Below, piece by piece: positions 23,607 through 32,139 of a stretch of DNA of 64,000 bases. The notes under the pieces were generated by a model. It had not been told where the DNA came from, did no database searches, and saw only the letters and a program-made list of their open reading frames with translations. The stretch is from an uncultured Muribaculaceae bacterium (lineage in GTDB: Bacteria; Bacteroidota; Bacteroidia; Bacteroidales; Muribaculaceae). How positions within the stretch are numbered: position 1 is the first letter of the stretch; each line of letters starts with the position of its first letter. The position numbers and the translations under genes are program-made. The DNA is taken from the NCBI GenBank assembly GCA_910578095.1, contig CAJTOZ010000002.1, positions 78,851-142,850 on the forward strand, written 5' to 3'.

Positions 23607-26600
23607 ATGAGTCTGTATGGCAGCGCGGTAAAACGTCCCATCATGACCACCCTCTGCTTTGTGGCAGTGGTGATACTGGGTCTTTTCTCGCTCAACACCC
23701 TCCCCATCGACCTCTATCCGGACGTCGAGACCAACACCCTGATGGTGATGACCAGCTATCAGGGAGCAAGCGCCCAGGATATAGAACAAAATGTCACGCG
23801 CCCGCTTGAAAATGTGCTTAATTCAGTCAACGACCTCAAGCACATCACATCCAAGAGCCGCGAGGGCATTTCCGTGATCACACTCGAATTTGAGTACGGA
23901 AAAGACATTGACGTGCTCACCAATGATGTGCGCGACAAGCTCGACCTTGTGTCGTCATCGCTACCCGACGATGCCGAGAACCCCACTATCTTCAAGTTCT
24001 CCTCCGACATGATTCCCATCGTCATGCTCTCCGTGCAAGCATCCGAGAGCATGCCGGGTCTGTACAAAATTCTCGACGATGCCGTGGCCAACCCCCTCGC
24101 ACGCATCAACGGTGTCGGCTCTGTCAGCATATCGGGTGCGCCCAAGCGAGAGATCCACATCTATGCCGACCCCGCGCGCCTCGAGGCCTACGGCCTGTCG
24201 ATAGAACAGATCTCCTCAGTAGTGGCCGCTGAAAACCGCAATATCCCCGGCGGATCCTTCGACATCGGCTCCGACACATATTCGCTGCGAGTGCAAGGCG
24301 AATTCACCTCATCGGATCAGATGGCCGACATAGTGGTGGGCTCGCGCGACGGACGCAACATCTACCTGCGCGACGTGGCACGGATCGACGACTCCCTGGA
24401 GGAACGCGCACAGCAGACCTATAACGACGGAGTGAAGGGTGCCATGATAATCATCCAGAAACAAAGCGGCGCCAACTCCGTAGAGATATCCAACAAGGTG
24501 CTCGCCATGCTGCCGTCTATCCAGAAGCGCCTGCCCTCCGACGTGCAACTCGGCATCATCGTCGACACTTCCGACAATATCCGCAACACCATTGCCTCGC
24601 TCGTGGAGACTGTGCTCTACGCGCTGCTGTTTGTCGTCATAGTGGTATTCTTCTTCCTCGGCCGTTGGCGCGCCACCCTCATCATCACCATCACTATCCC
24701 TATCTCGCTGATAGCGTCGTTCATCTACCTGGCTATCACCGGCAACTCGCTCAACATCGTGTCGCTCTCGGCCTTGTCCATATCCATCGGTATGGTGGTC
24801 GACGATGCCATTGTCGTGCTTGAAAACGTCACTACCCACATCGAGCGAGGTTCCGACCCGAAACAGGCAGCCGTTCACGGCACCAACGAGGTGGCGATAA
24901 GCGTTGTGGCTTCCACACTCACCCTGATAGCGGTGTTCTTCCCCCTCACCCTTGTCACCGGCATGACCGGCGTGCTGTTCCGCCAGCTGGGCTGGATGGT
25001 CACAATCATGATGATCATCTCCACAGTGTGCGCGCTGTCCCTCACCCCCATGCTGTGCAGCCTGCTGCTGCGCCGCACCACCACGCACGGCCGGCTCTAC
25101 AACCTCCTGTTCACACCCATCAACCGCGGCCTCGATGCTTTCGACCGCGGCTACGGATGGCTGCTGACATGGGTGGTTTCGCACAAACTGATCACAGCTA
25201 TCGTGTGTCTCGGCACTTTCTTCGGTTCCCTCGGCCTGCTCAAGCATGTGGGCACGGAATTCTTCCCCACGGCCGACGATGCCCGCCTCAGCGTGAGCCT
25301 CGAACTGCCCATCGGAACACGCGTTGAGATAGCCCAGGAACTCACCGGACGCCTTGTCGAGGAATGGCGCGAGAAGTATCCGGAGATAAAGGTGATCAAC
25401 TACACCACCGGCTCCGCCGACAGCGACAACACATTTGCCTCGTTGCGCGACAACGGTCCGCACATCATCTCCATGAACATACGTCTCACCGACCCCGGCG
25501 AGCGTGAGCGCGGCATCACCGAGATCGCAGCCGGCATGCGCCGCGACCTCAAGAACTACCCTCAGTACAAAAAGGCACAGGTGCAGGTGGGCGGCGGCCA
25601 GGGTATGGCAGGACAGGCCACCATCGACTACGAGATCTACGGCTACGACTTCACCCTCACCGACACTGTGGCGCAACGCCTCAAAACCATGCTCGAGAGT
25701 ATCCCCGGCACAGCCGACGTGTTCATTTCCCGCTCCGACTATCAGCCGGAATACCAGGTGGATTTCGACCGCGAGAAACTGGCCATATACGGCCTCAACC
25801 TCCAGACAGCCGCCACGTATCTGCGCAACCGCATCAACGGAGCCACCGCATCGCGCTTCCGCGAGGACGGCGAGGAATACGATATCAAGGTGATGTACGA
25901 CCCGGCACACCGCCAGTCCATAGAGGATATCGAGAATATCCTCATCTACAACTCGGCAGGCAAGGGCGTACGCCTCAGCGATGTGGGCACCGTGGTGGAA
26001 CGCGCCACCCCTCCCACCATCGAGCGTAAGGACCGCGAGCGCATAGTCACCGTCAAGACCACCGTGCAGGATGTGCCCATGAGCCAGATCGTGGAGGCAT
26101 CGCAGGCCCGGCTCGACAAAATGGATATCCCGCAGGGCGTGTCCATCTCCCTAAGCGGTAGCTACGAGGATCAGCAGGACTCGTTCCGCGACCTCCTCAC
26201 CCTCGCCGTGCTCATCATTATCCTCGTATACATTGTGATGGCCGCCCAGTTCGAGAGCTACACCTACCCCGCCATCATCATGACCTCGCTGATGTTTGCA
26301 TTCTCCGGTGTATTCATAATCCTTTGGCTCTCCGGCCACACCCTCAATGTGATGAGTATGATCGGTGCCATCATGCTCATAGGCATAGTAGTGAAAAACG
26401 GTATCGTGCTCATCGACTATATCACTCTCAACCGCGAGCGCGGCATGAGCATACGCCGCGCCGTGATCCTCGGCGGCGAATCCCGTCTGCGTCCTGTTGT
26501 CATGACTACACTCACCACCATCCTCGGCATGGTGCCGATGGCCATAGGCACGGGACAAGGCGCTGAAATGTGGCGCCCGATGGGTACGGCCGTGATCGGA

Positions 26601-26723
26601 GGTCTGACATTCTCCACTATCCTCACCCTGCTGTTTGTGCCGATGCTCTACTGCGTATTTGCATACAACGGCGTGAAAAACCAGCGAAAAAAATTACGTA
26701 AAACCCTCAACGCCACAAAATGA
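23607..26723 (+). CDS. RND multidrug efflux permease (HAE1/AcrB type)
   Basis: Proton-driven inner-membrane pump of 1038 aa, normal for the AcrB family. It has 12 membrane helices in two six-helix halves, each with a large periplasmic loop. Starts SLYGSAVKRPIMTTL; DLYPDVETNTLMVMTSYQGASAQDIEQNVTRP block cut here as two parts: DLYPDVETN and GASAQDIEQNVTRP. The proton relay VVDDAIVVLEN with adjacent Asp residues sits in TM4. Substrates are unknown. Together with the TolC, adaptor and PG0541-type genes it forms a four-gene operon; its stop overlaps the start of the small gene by 4 bp. Confidence 0.95.
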   Translation: MSLYGSAVKRPIMTTLCFVAVVILGLFSLNTLPIDLYPDVETNTLMVMTSYQGASAQDIEQNVTRPLENVLNSVNDLKHITSKSREGISVITLEFEYGKDIDVLTNDVRDKLDLVSSSLPDDAENPTIFKFSSDMIPIVMLSVQASESMPGLYKILDDAVANPLARINGVGSVSISGAPKREIHIYADPARLEAYGLSIEQISSVVAAENRNIPGGSFDIGSDTYSLRVQGEFTSSDQMADIVVGSRDGRNIYLRDVARIDDSLEERAQQTYNDGVKGAMIIIQKQSGANSVEISNKVLAMLPSIQKRLPSDVQLGIIVDTSDNIRNTIASLVETVLYALLFVVIVVFFFLGRWRATLIITITIPISLIASFIYLAITGNSLNIVSLSALSISIGMVVDDAIVVLENVTTHIERGSDPKQAAVHGTNEVAISVVASTLTLIAVFFPLTLVTGMTGVLFRQLGWMVTIMMIISTVCALSLTPMLCSLLLRRTTTHGRLYNLLFTPINRGLDAFDRGYGWLLTWVVSHKLITAIVCLGTFFGSLGLLKHVGTEFFPTADDARLSVSLELPIGTRVEIAQELTGRLVEEWREKYPEIKVINYTTGSADSDNTFASLRDNGPHIISMNIRLTDPGERERGITEIAAGMRRDLKNYPQYKKAQVQVGGGQGMAGQATIDYEIYGYDFTLTDTVAQRLKTMLESIPGTADVFISRSDYQPEYQVDFDREKLAIYGLNLQTAATYLRNRINGATASRFREDGEEYDIKVMYDPAHRQSIEDIENILIYNSAGKGVRLSDVGTVVERATPPTIERKDRERIVTVKTTVQDVPMSQIVEASQARLDKMDIPQGVSISLSGSYEDQQDSFRDLLTLAVLIIILVYIVMAAQFESYTYPAIIMTSLMFAFSGVFIILWLSGHTLNVMSMIGAIMLIGIVVKNGIVLIDYITLNRERGMSIRRAVILGGESRLRPVVMTTLTTILGMVPMAIGTGQGAEMWRPMGTAVIGGLTFSTILTLLFVPMLYCVFAYNGVKNQRKKLRKTLNATK

Positions 26724-27013
26724 AAACCGTATTCATCTCCTTCGATCAGGCCCACCGCGAGCGCATAATCGACATTCTCGACCGCTCCGGTTGCCGCGGA
26801 TTCACATCCTGGGCCACAGTGGAAGGCCGCGGCAGCGTGGACGGCGAACCGCACTACGGCAGCCATGCGTGGCCTTCGATGGCCTCAGCCATACTCACCG
26901 TAGTGGCCGACGAACGCGTGGAGCCCCTGCTCGCACGCCTCCGCTCGCTTGATGCCGAGCGTCCGAAGCTCGGGCTACGGGCCTTCGTATGGAACGTAGA
27001 GCAGTCAATCTGA
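26720..27013 (+). CDS. PG0541-type transporter-associated small protein (PII-like)
   Basis: A 97-aa soluble protein (MKTVFISFDQAHRERIIDIL, GCRGFTSWATVEGRGS, HAWPSMASAILTVVADERV) matching the small family that follows RND pumps in Bacteroidetes, with a ferredoxin-like fold recalling PII and DUF3240 proteins. The ATGA overlap with the pump stop shows translational coupling. A signalling or regulatory partner of the pump is a reasonable inference; the true role is unknown. A terminator follows 18 bp after its stop. Confidence 0.82.
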   Translation: MKTVFISFDQAHRERIIDILDRSGCRGFTSWATVEGRGSVDGEPHYGSHAWPSMASAILTVVADERVEPLLARLRSLDAERPKLGLRAFVWNVEQSI

Positions 27014-27030
27014 CATCTTCTCCGCAAACA

Positions 27031-27075
27031 TAAGATACCCCGCCGGTCACATCCGACCCGCGGGGTATCTTATAA
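27031..27075 (+). terminator. Terminator of the RND pump operon
   Basis: AAGATACCCCG and CGGGGTATCTT form an 11-bp stem, with A-rich and T/A-rich flanks that allow action from both sides. 27076-27199 shows nothing else. Confidence 0.7.
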
Positions 27076-27199
27076 TATAAAGAAAAAGAGGTGCTCTCAC
27101 GAGTGCCTCCTTTCCCATTCATCACATTATGCTTAGTTTTGAGTGCTATCTTCAGAGGATGTCTGAACATTGCAATCAATGCAGAGCAACCTCTTTGCG

Positions 27200-27775
27200 T
27201 CAGTATCTTGACTCAACTACGTCCCAGTCAACGATATTCCACAGATTGCGGAGATAATCGGCACGTAGGTTCTTGTAATCTATATAATAGGCGTGTTCCC
27301 ACACATCGAATGTGAGCAACGGCGTCAGCCCGTCGCGCAGCGGATTCTGCGCATTGCTGCCTTGGGTGATGACAAGTTTGCCGTCGTTGTCGCGCGAAAG
27401 CCACACCCAGCCTGAGCCAAACAGCCCGGCGCCGGCTTCTACAAAAGCTTCTTTGAATTTCTCGAACGACCCGAAATCGCGGTCGATGGCTTTACGCAAT
27501 TCTCCACCGGGCTCACGGGAGCCGTCGGGCGAAAATGTAAAGAAGTAAAAGATGTGGTTCCATGCCTGCGAGGCATTGTTGAAGAGAGGTCCGTCGGCCT
27601 CCTCGATAATGTCCTCAAGCTCGGCATCCTCATATTTAGTACCCTTTATCAGGCGATTGAGGTTGTCAATATAGGCCTTCTCGTGCTTGCCGTAATGGTA
27701 GCCGATAGTCTCGGCGCTTATCACAGGCTCGAGAGCATTTTCAGCATAGGGAAGTGTTGGTTGTTCGTATGTCAT
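27200..27775 (-). CDS. sodB: Superoxide dismutase, Fe/Mn type
   Basis: Converts superoxide to oxygen and hydrogen peroxide in the cytoplasm. The 191-aa length and motifs are complete: metal ligands His27 (TIGYHYGKH), His74 (NHIFYF), Asp157 and His161 (FDVWEHAYY). FGSGWVWL (119-126) and QGSNAQNPL (138-146) are typical of this family; iron, manganese or cambialistic use cannot be decided. The start ATG (complement of 27773-27775) is only 2 nt from a strong stem-loop, see 27778-27825. Confidence 0.97.
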   Translation of the reverse strand: MTYEQPTLPYAENALEPVISAETIGYHYGKHEKAYIDNLNRLIKGTKYEDAELEDIIEEADGPLFNNASQAWNHIFYFFTFSPDGSREPGGELRKAIDRDFGSFEKFKEAFVEAGAGLFGSGWVWLSRDNDGKLVITQGSNAQNPLRDGLTPLLTFDVWEHAYYIDYKNLRADYLRNLWNIVDWDVVESRY

Positions 27776-27777
27776 AT

Positions 27778-27825
27778 CGCTATGGAAGTTTTATCGGTTT
27801 GTTTACCAATAAAACATCCATAGCG
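27778..27825 (-). promoter_or_regulatory. Long stem-loop touching the sodB start codon
   Basis: On the plus strand CGCTATGGA (27778-27786), GTTTTAT and GGT are mirrored by ACC, ATAAAAC and TCCATAGCG (27817-27825) around a 6-nt loop. This makes 21-nt arms with two non-Watson-Crick positions; on the sodB mRNA one of these is a U-G pair and the other U-U. The stem ends 2 nt before the start codon, so it covers the ribosome-binding region. It may equally be a protein operator in DNA form. Confidence 0.65.
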
Positions 27826-27851
27826 GCGTTGGGTTCAGCATTTATAGCTTT

Positions 27852-27871
27852 TTGACAAGCGTTAATGTCAA
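27852..27871. promoter_or_regulatory. Palindrome upstream of sodB
   Basis: TTGACA and TGTCAA are separated by 8 bp, about 80 bp upstream of the sodB start. This could be a regulator site; no standard TAnnTTTG box was found for sodB. Confidence 0.3.
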
Positions 27872-27890
27872 TTGTTAAAAAAACAGCCCA

Positions 27891-29042
27891 TCAATATTTG
27901 AGAAGCGTGGCAAGAGCGGCGTGATAATCGCGCTCGGCAGCAGCCTGCGCCAGATTTGCCTCAAGGAAGAAGTTGAGCTCCTGCACATAAGTGAGAACAC
28001 TTATCTGCCCGCCATCAAGCGACTTGCGTAGCAGCATGGCGTAGTCGGCACCGCCCACGGCCTCGCTGTAGCGCTCCACACGCTGTCCGAGCTCCGCCAC
28101 ACGGCGGCGTGCATCGTCAAAACGCGATGTATTCTCGGCCATAGCTGATGCCGCAAGCATATCAGCGGCCTCGGCTTCGGCACGGGCGGCTGCACGCGCC
28201 CGGCCGCTACCCCATGCAGGAAGAGATATGGAGGCACTGATGCCATTGAAATGATGGCCACCTTCAAATTGATGGCGATAGCCTATAGAGAAACCCGGCA
28301 ACATGCTGCGTGAGGCCACGCGCGCACGGCTTGCCGCCGCTTCGGCCTCGGCCTTGGCGGCAAGCACCGCCGGAGCCGACTGCCAACGAGCCTTGGCTGC
28401 CGTATAGTCGGGCTCGACATCGGGATAGCCGAGTTGTTCCGGCACATCGCCGTCATACGCCATGGCACGCAGAGAGGCCACCGCTGCCGCCCGGTCGAGC
28501 TCGGCCTGCTGCAGGCGCTGCTCGATATCGAGACTTTCTATCTGAAGCTTGCGCACATCCAGAATCGTAGCTTGCCCGTGGTCAAGAGCGCGTGTGGTGA
28601 ACCGCAGCAGATCCTGCACATTGCCATAAATCTCGGATATTATGGCTGCTGAACGCCGCGCAGCCACAAGATCGATAAGTGCCAGTTTCGCCGCAAGAGT
28701 CTGTTCTGCAAGCTCTGCGCTCGCAAGTTGCGCGAAGGCGTTGCCGGAAGCGCGGCGCTCGGCGCGTCGGGCTGCATATACTCCGGGCCAATCAAACGAC
28801 TGGCTTACGCCGGCACCCCAGCGGTTGTCGCCGCCGGGTCCCCACAGATGTTCTCCTTCTATCTCCGGTCCAGGCAGCATGCCCTCGGCCTGGAGGCTCA
28901 TGCTTGCGGCGTTCAGTTCCCGGCTACGGGCGGTGTAGGCCGGATTTGAGGAGGCAATGCTCACGGCAAGGGAATCGAGCGACGCACCATGTGCGATGAT
29001 GGTAGCGGCAAGAGCAGCTATGGTTGTTATTGTCTTTTTCAT
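27891..29042 (-). CDS. TolC family protein of the metal efflux operon (CusC-like)
   Basis: A 383-aa protein with a Sec signal (MKKTITTIAALAATIIAHGAS) and outer-membrane efflux repeats consisting of long Ala-rich helices, including GPEIEGEHLWGPGGDN and YRHQFEGGHHFNGISASISL. It is shorter than the usual 420-480 aa. A longer open frame reaching 29522 lies antiparallel to the pump coding frame and is rejected. The ATG overlaps the pump's stop by 4 bp. It would act as the outer-membrane channel for the pump. Confidence 0.85.
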   Translation of the reverse strand: MKKTITTIAALAATIIAHGASLDSLAVSIASSNPAYTARSRELNAASMSLQAEGMLPGPEIEGEHLWGPGGDNRWGAGVSQSFDWPGVYAARRAERRASGNAFAQLASAELAEQTLAAKLALIDLVAARRSAAIISEIYGNVQDLLRFTTRALDHGQATILDVRKLQIESLDIEQRLQQAELDRAAAVASLRAMAYDGDVPEQLGYPDVEPDYTAAKARWQSAPAVLAAKAEAEAAASRARVASRSMLPGFSIGYRHQFEGGHHFNGISASISLPAWGSGRARAAARAEAEAADMLAASAMAENTSRFDDARRRVAELGQRVERYSEAVGGADYAMLLRKSLDGGQISVLTYVQELNFFLEANLAQAAAERDYHAALATLLKY

Positions 29043-32000
29043 TTCTTCCTGCGGTTGATAATTTGATAAAGTACAGGCACCACATAGGCGTTGAGCACGG
29101 TCGACGATGCCAGGCCGCCGAGAATCACAATGGCCAGCGGGGCCTGGATCTCGTTGCCGGGAGCATCGGCGTTTACAGCCAGAGGAATCAGAGCCAGCGC
29201 CGATGTCAACGCCGTCATTATGATGGGCAACAGACGGTCGGTAGAGCCACGGCGCACGCGCTCCTCCACCCCTACGCCTTCCTGGGCCAGATGGTTGTAG
29301 CGACTTATGAGCAACATACCGTTGCGGGTGGCAATACCCATCAGAGAGATAAAGCCTATGATGGCGGGAATATTCAGCTCCGAGCCTGTGCACACGAGAA
29401 TGAACACTGCGCCGATAAGCGCCAGGGGCATGTTGATCAGGATCACAAGCGACTGCCGCACATCGCGGAACTCTCCATACAGCAGCATGAAGATGATGAG
29501 AAGGGCCACGAGAGATGTCCACATCAGCGTGGACGAGGCGCGGGCCTCGCTCTCAAACTGTCCGCCATAGCTTATGGCGTATCCCTGCGGAAGTTCGAGC
29601 TGCTCAGCTGCCAGACGCCGAAGGTCCTCGACAGCACCGCGCAGATCCCGGCCTTCCACATTGGCACTCACGATGATGCGGCGCTGCACATTCTCGCGAT
29701 TCACCGTTCCGGGGCCGGAAGAAGTGCGCACTTCAGCCACAGCACTCAGCGGCACACGACCGGCAGGTGTATCGATCATAAGGTCGGCGATGCTCTGAAG
29801 ATCAGACCGGTACTCGGGATCGAGCACCACCACCACATCGTATGGCACGCCGCCGTCGTAGACCTGCGACACAGTGGCTCCTCCAAGGGCCACTTCGATC
29901 ACACGCCGCAGATCAGGCATGCGCACGCCATAGCGCGCCATCATCTCTCGGCGAGGCTTTATCATAAGTTCGGGACGCTCCACGAGCTGCTCCACATTCA
30001 CGTCCACCACACCCGGCACCGTGCGCGCCAAGGCCTGAAGGCGTGTGCCGAGCGAATGAAGCCGCTGGAGATCGTCGCCGAATATCTTCACGGCTATCTG
30101 AGCCTCCGTTCCGCTGAGCATCGCGTCGATACGGTGGCTTATGGGCTGACCTATCTCCACATTCACGCCAGGGAGCGCGCCCAGTTTTTCGCGCAGCTCA
30201 CGGGCCACTTCGCCACGCGTGCGGCCGCTGTTTTCCAGACTGTAAGGCGCCTCGATCTCGCTCACATTCACTCCCAGCGAATGCTCGTCGAGCTCGGCAC
30301 GGCCTGTCTTGCGTGCCACGGTGCGTATTTCAGGCACGCTGAGTATGATACGTTCGGCCTCGCGCCCCAGACGATCGCTCTCATCCAGCGATATGCCTGG
30401 CAGCGTGGACACGTTGATGGTGAAGGAGCCTTCGTTGAAGATGGGCAGGAAGCTGCGCCCGAGAGTGAAGAACAGCCCCAATGCCACTGCAAACATCACG
30501 CCGGTGATGCCGAGCACCAGACGCGGGCGCTTAAGAGCCGCAGCCAGCGAGCGGCCGTAGGCCTTTTTGAGAGCGGCCGATGTGCGGGGTTCGGCAGCCA
30601 TCTTCTCTTCCTGCTTCGGCGAGCCGAGCAAGTAGGCACACAGCACCGGAGTGAGCGTAAGAGCCACCACTGTCGACGCTGCCAGCGCCACAATGAAGGC
30701 CACACCCAGGGGTATGAGCATGCGGCCCTCGATACCGCTCAGGAAGAACAAAGGCAGGAATGCAGCCACGATTATGAGCGTGGAATTGAGAATGGGCATG
30801 CGCACTTCCGCCGACGCATGGAACACCACATCCGTTACGCTTTTACGCTCGCCCGGAGGCAAAGCCCTGTTTTCACGCAGGCGCTTGTACACATTTTCCA
30901 CATCCACTATAGCGTCGTCCACCAGCGAGCCTATCGCGATGGCGATGCCGCCGAGGCTCATAGTGTTGATGCCGAATCCCATGAAATGCAGCAGCACCAC
31001 ACTGGTGATTATGGACAGCGGCAGGGCCACGAGGCTCACTATAGTGGTGCGCAGGTTCATGAGAAAGAAGAACAGCACTATCACCACAAACAGCGCGCCC
31101 TCGAGCAGAGCCTCCTGAAGATTGCCGATAGAGCGTGAGATGAAATCGCTCTGACGGAATATATCGGTGGCCATGTGAATGTCGGCAGGTAGCGTGGGAC
31201 GCATTTCGGCCAGCGCTTTCTCGATGCGGTCGGTCAATTCGATAGTACCCTCGTCGGGTTGCTTGGCCACAGTGATAATCACGGCCGGTTTTGCCTCTAC
31301 GGAGGCGCAGCCGAATCGCGGCTGCGCGCCTGCTATTTCCACCCGGGCCACATCGGCCAGCGTCACTATTCCGCGCTCATCGGCACGGACCACGGCCATG
31401 GACAGTTCGTCGGTATCGGCAGTGCGAAGTGCTCCTTTTATAATATATTCATTGCCGAAATCATTCACTATGCCGCCGGAAGCATTGTCGTTGAAACTCT
31501 CGGCAGCTTCCATCACTTCGGCAAGCGTGACACCCATGGCAGCCATGCGCTCCGGCAAAAGCTGCACGCGATATTCGCGCAGATCGCCGCCTATCACACT
31601 GACCTGGCTCACGCCACCCATGGCAAGCAGCCGCGGGCGTATCACCTTTTCAGCCAGAGTGCGCAGTTCCAGCAGCGATGTGGTGTCTGCGGTAAGTCCC
31701 ACAATCAGCATCTCGCCGAGAATGGAAGATCGCGGACCCAGCACCGGAGTAGCCACACCTGCAGGGAGCGCCTCCGCCACCGTGCCGAGGCGTTCAGTCA
31801 CTATCTGCCGTGCCTGATATACGTCGGTACTCCAGTCAAACTCTACCCACACGACGGAAAATCCCGTAGTGCTGGTGGAGCGCACACGGCGCACTCCGGA
31901 GGCGCCGTTGACAGCTGTCTCAATGGGGTATGTCACCATCATCTCCACCTCTTCTGGAGCATAGCCGGGAGCTTCGGTCATCACCACCACCGTGGGAGCG

Positions 32001-32128
32001 TTCAGATCGGGAAAGATATCTACTTCCGTGCGCAGCAGCGTAGCCACTCCTCCTGTGAGTATCGCTATTGCGAGCACAATCACCACCAGGCGGTTGTGCA
32101 GCGACCAATGTATTATCTTATTCAGCAT
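29039..32128 (-). CDS. RND heavy-metal efflux permease (CusA/CzcA family)
   Basis: A 1029-aa proton-driven inner-membrane pump. It has 12 membrane helices and the heavy-metal RND layout: MLNKIIHWSLHNRLVV, DIFPDLNAPTVVVMTEAPGY, and the TM4 relay IAIGSLVDDAIVDVEN. The DDAIVDVEN pattern is typical of CzcA-like divalent-cation exporters, whereas CusA uses DAAIVMIEN, so zinc, cobalt, nickel or cadmium is more likely than copper (inference). It lies between the His-rich adaptor (11-bp gap) and the TolC gene. Confidence 0.94.
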   Translation of the reverse strand: MLNKIIHWSLHNRLVVIVLAIAILTGGVATLLRTEVDIFPDLNAPTVVVMTEAPGYAPEEVEMMVTYPIETAVNGASGVRRVRSTSTTGFSVVWVEFDWSTDVYQARQIVTERLGTVAEALPAGVATPVLGPRSSILGEMLIVGLTADTTSLLELRTLAEKVIRPRLLAMGGVSQVSVIGGDLREYRVQLLPERMAAMGVTLAEVMEAAESFNDNASGGIVNDFGNEYIIKGALRTADTDELSMAVVRADERGIVTLADVARVEIAGAQPRFGCASVEAKPAVIITVAKQPDEGTIELTDRIEKALAEMRPTLPADIHMATDIFRQSDFISRSIGNLQEALLEGALFVVIVLFFFLMNLRTTIVSLVALPLSIITSVVLLHFMGFGINTMSLGGIAIAIGSLVDDAIVDVENVYKRLRENRALPPGERKSVTDVVFHASAEVRMPILNSTLIIVAAFLPLFFLSGIEGRMLIPLGVAFIVALAASTVVALTLTPVLCAYLLGSPKQEEKMAAEPRTSAALKKAYGRSLAAALKRPRLVLGITGVMFAVALGLFFTLGRSFLPIFNEGSFTINVSTLPGISLDESDRLGREAERIILSVPEIRTVARKTGRAELDEHSLGVNVSEIEAPYSLENSGRTRGEVARELREKLGALPGVNVEIGQPISHRIDAMLSGTEAQIAVKIFGDDLQRLHSLGTRLQALARTVPGVVDVNVEQLVERPELMIKPRREMMARYGVRMPDLRRVIEVALGGATVSQVYDGGVPYDVVVVLDPEYRSDLQSIADLMIDTPAGRVPLSAVAEVRTSSGPGTVNRENVQRRIIVSANVEGRDLRGAVEDLRRLAAEQLELPQGYAISYGGQFESEARASSTLMWTSLVALLIIFMLLYGEFRDVRQSLVILINMPLALIGAVFILVCTGSELNIPAIIGFISLMGIATRNGMLLISRYNHLAQEGVGVEERVRRGSTDRLLPIIMTALTSALALIPLAVNADAPGNEIQAPLAIVILGGLASSTVLNAYVVPVLYQIINRRKK

Positions 32129-32139
32129 CGGGAGTCCTT

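Noticed and set aside
24309..25910. 533-aa open frame on the minus strand
   Set aside because: Antisense to the AcrB-type pump gene; no domain and shadow-like composition.
27891..29522. Longer version (543 aa) of the CusC-like gene
   Set aside because: The extra N-terminus overlaps the pump gene and lacks any feature; the ATG at 29042 gives a signal peptide and a 4-bp overlap with the pump stop.
29024..31138. 704-aa open frame on the plus strand
   Set aside because: Antisense to the CusA/CzcA pump gene; composition rich in His, Gln and Arg with no domain, so a shadow frame.
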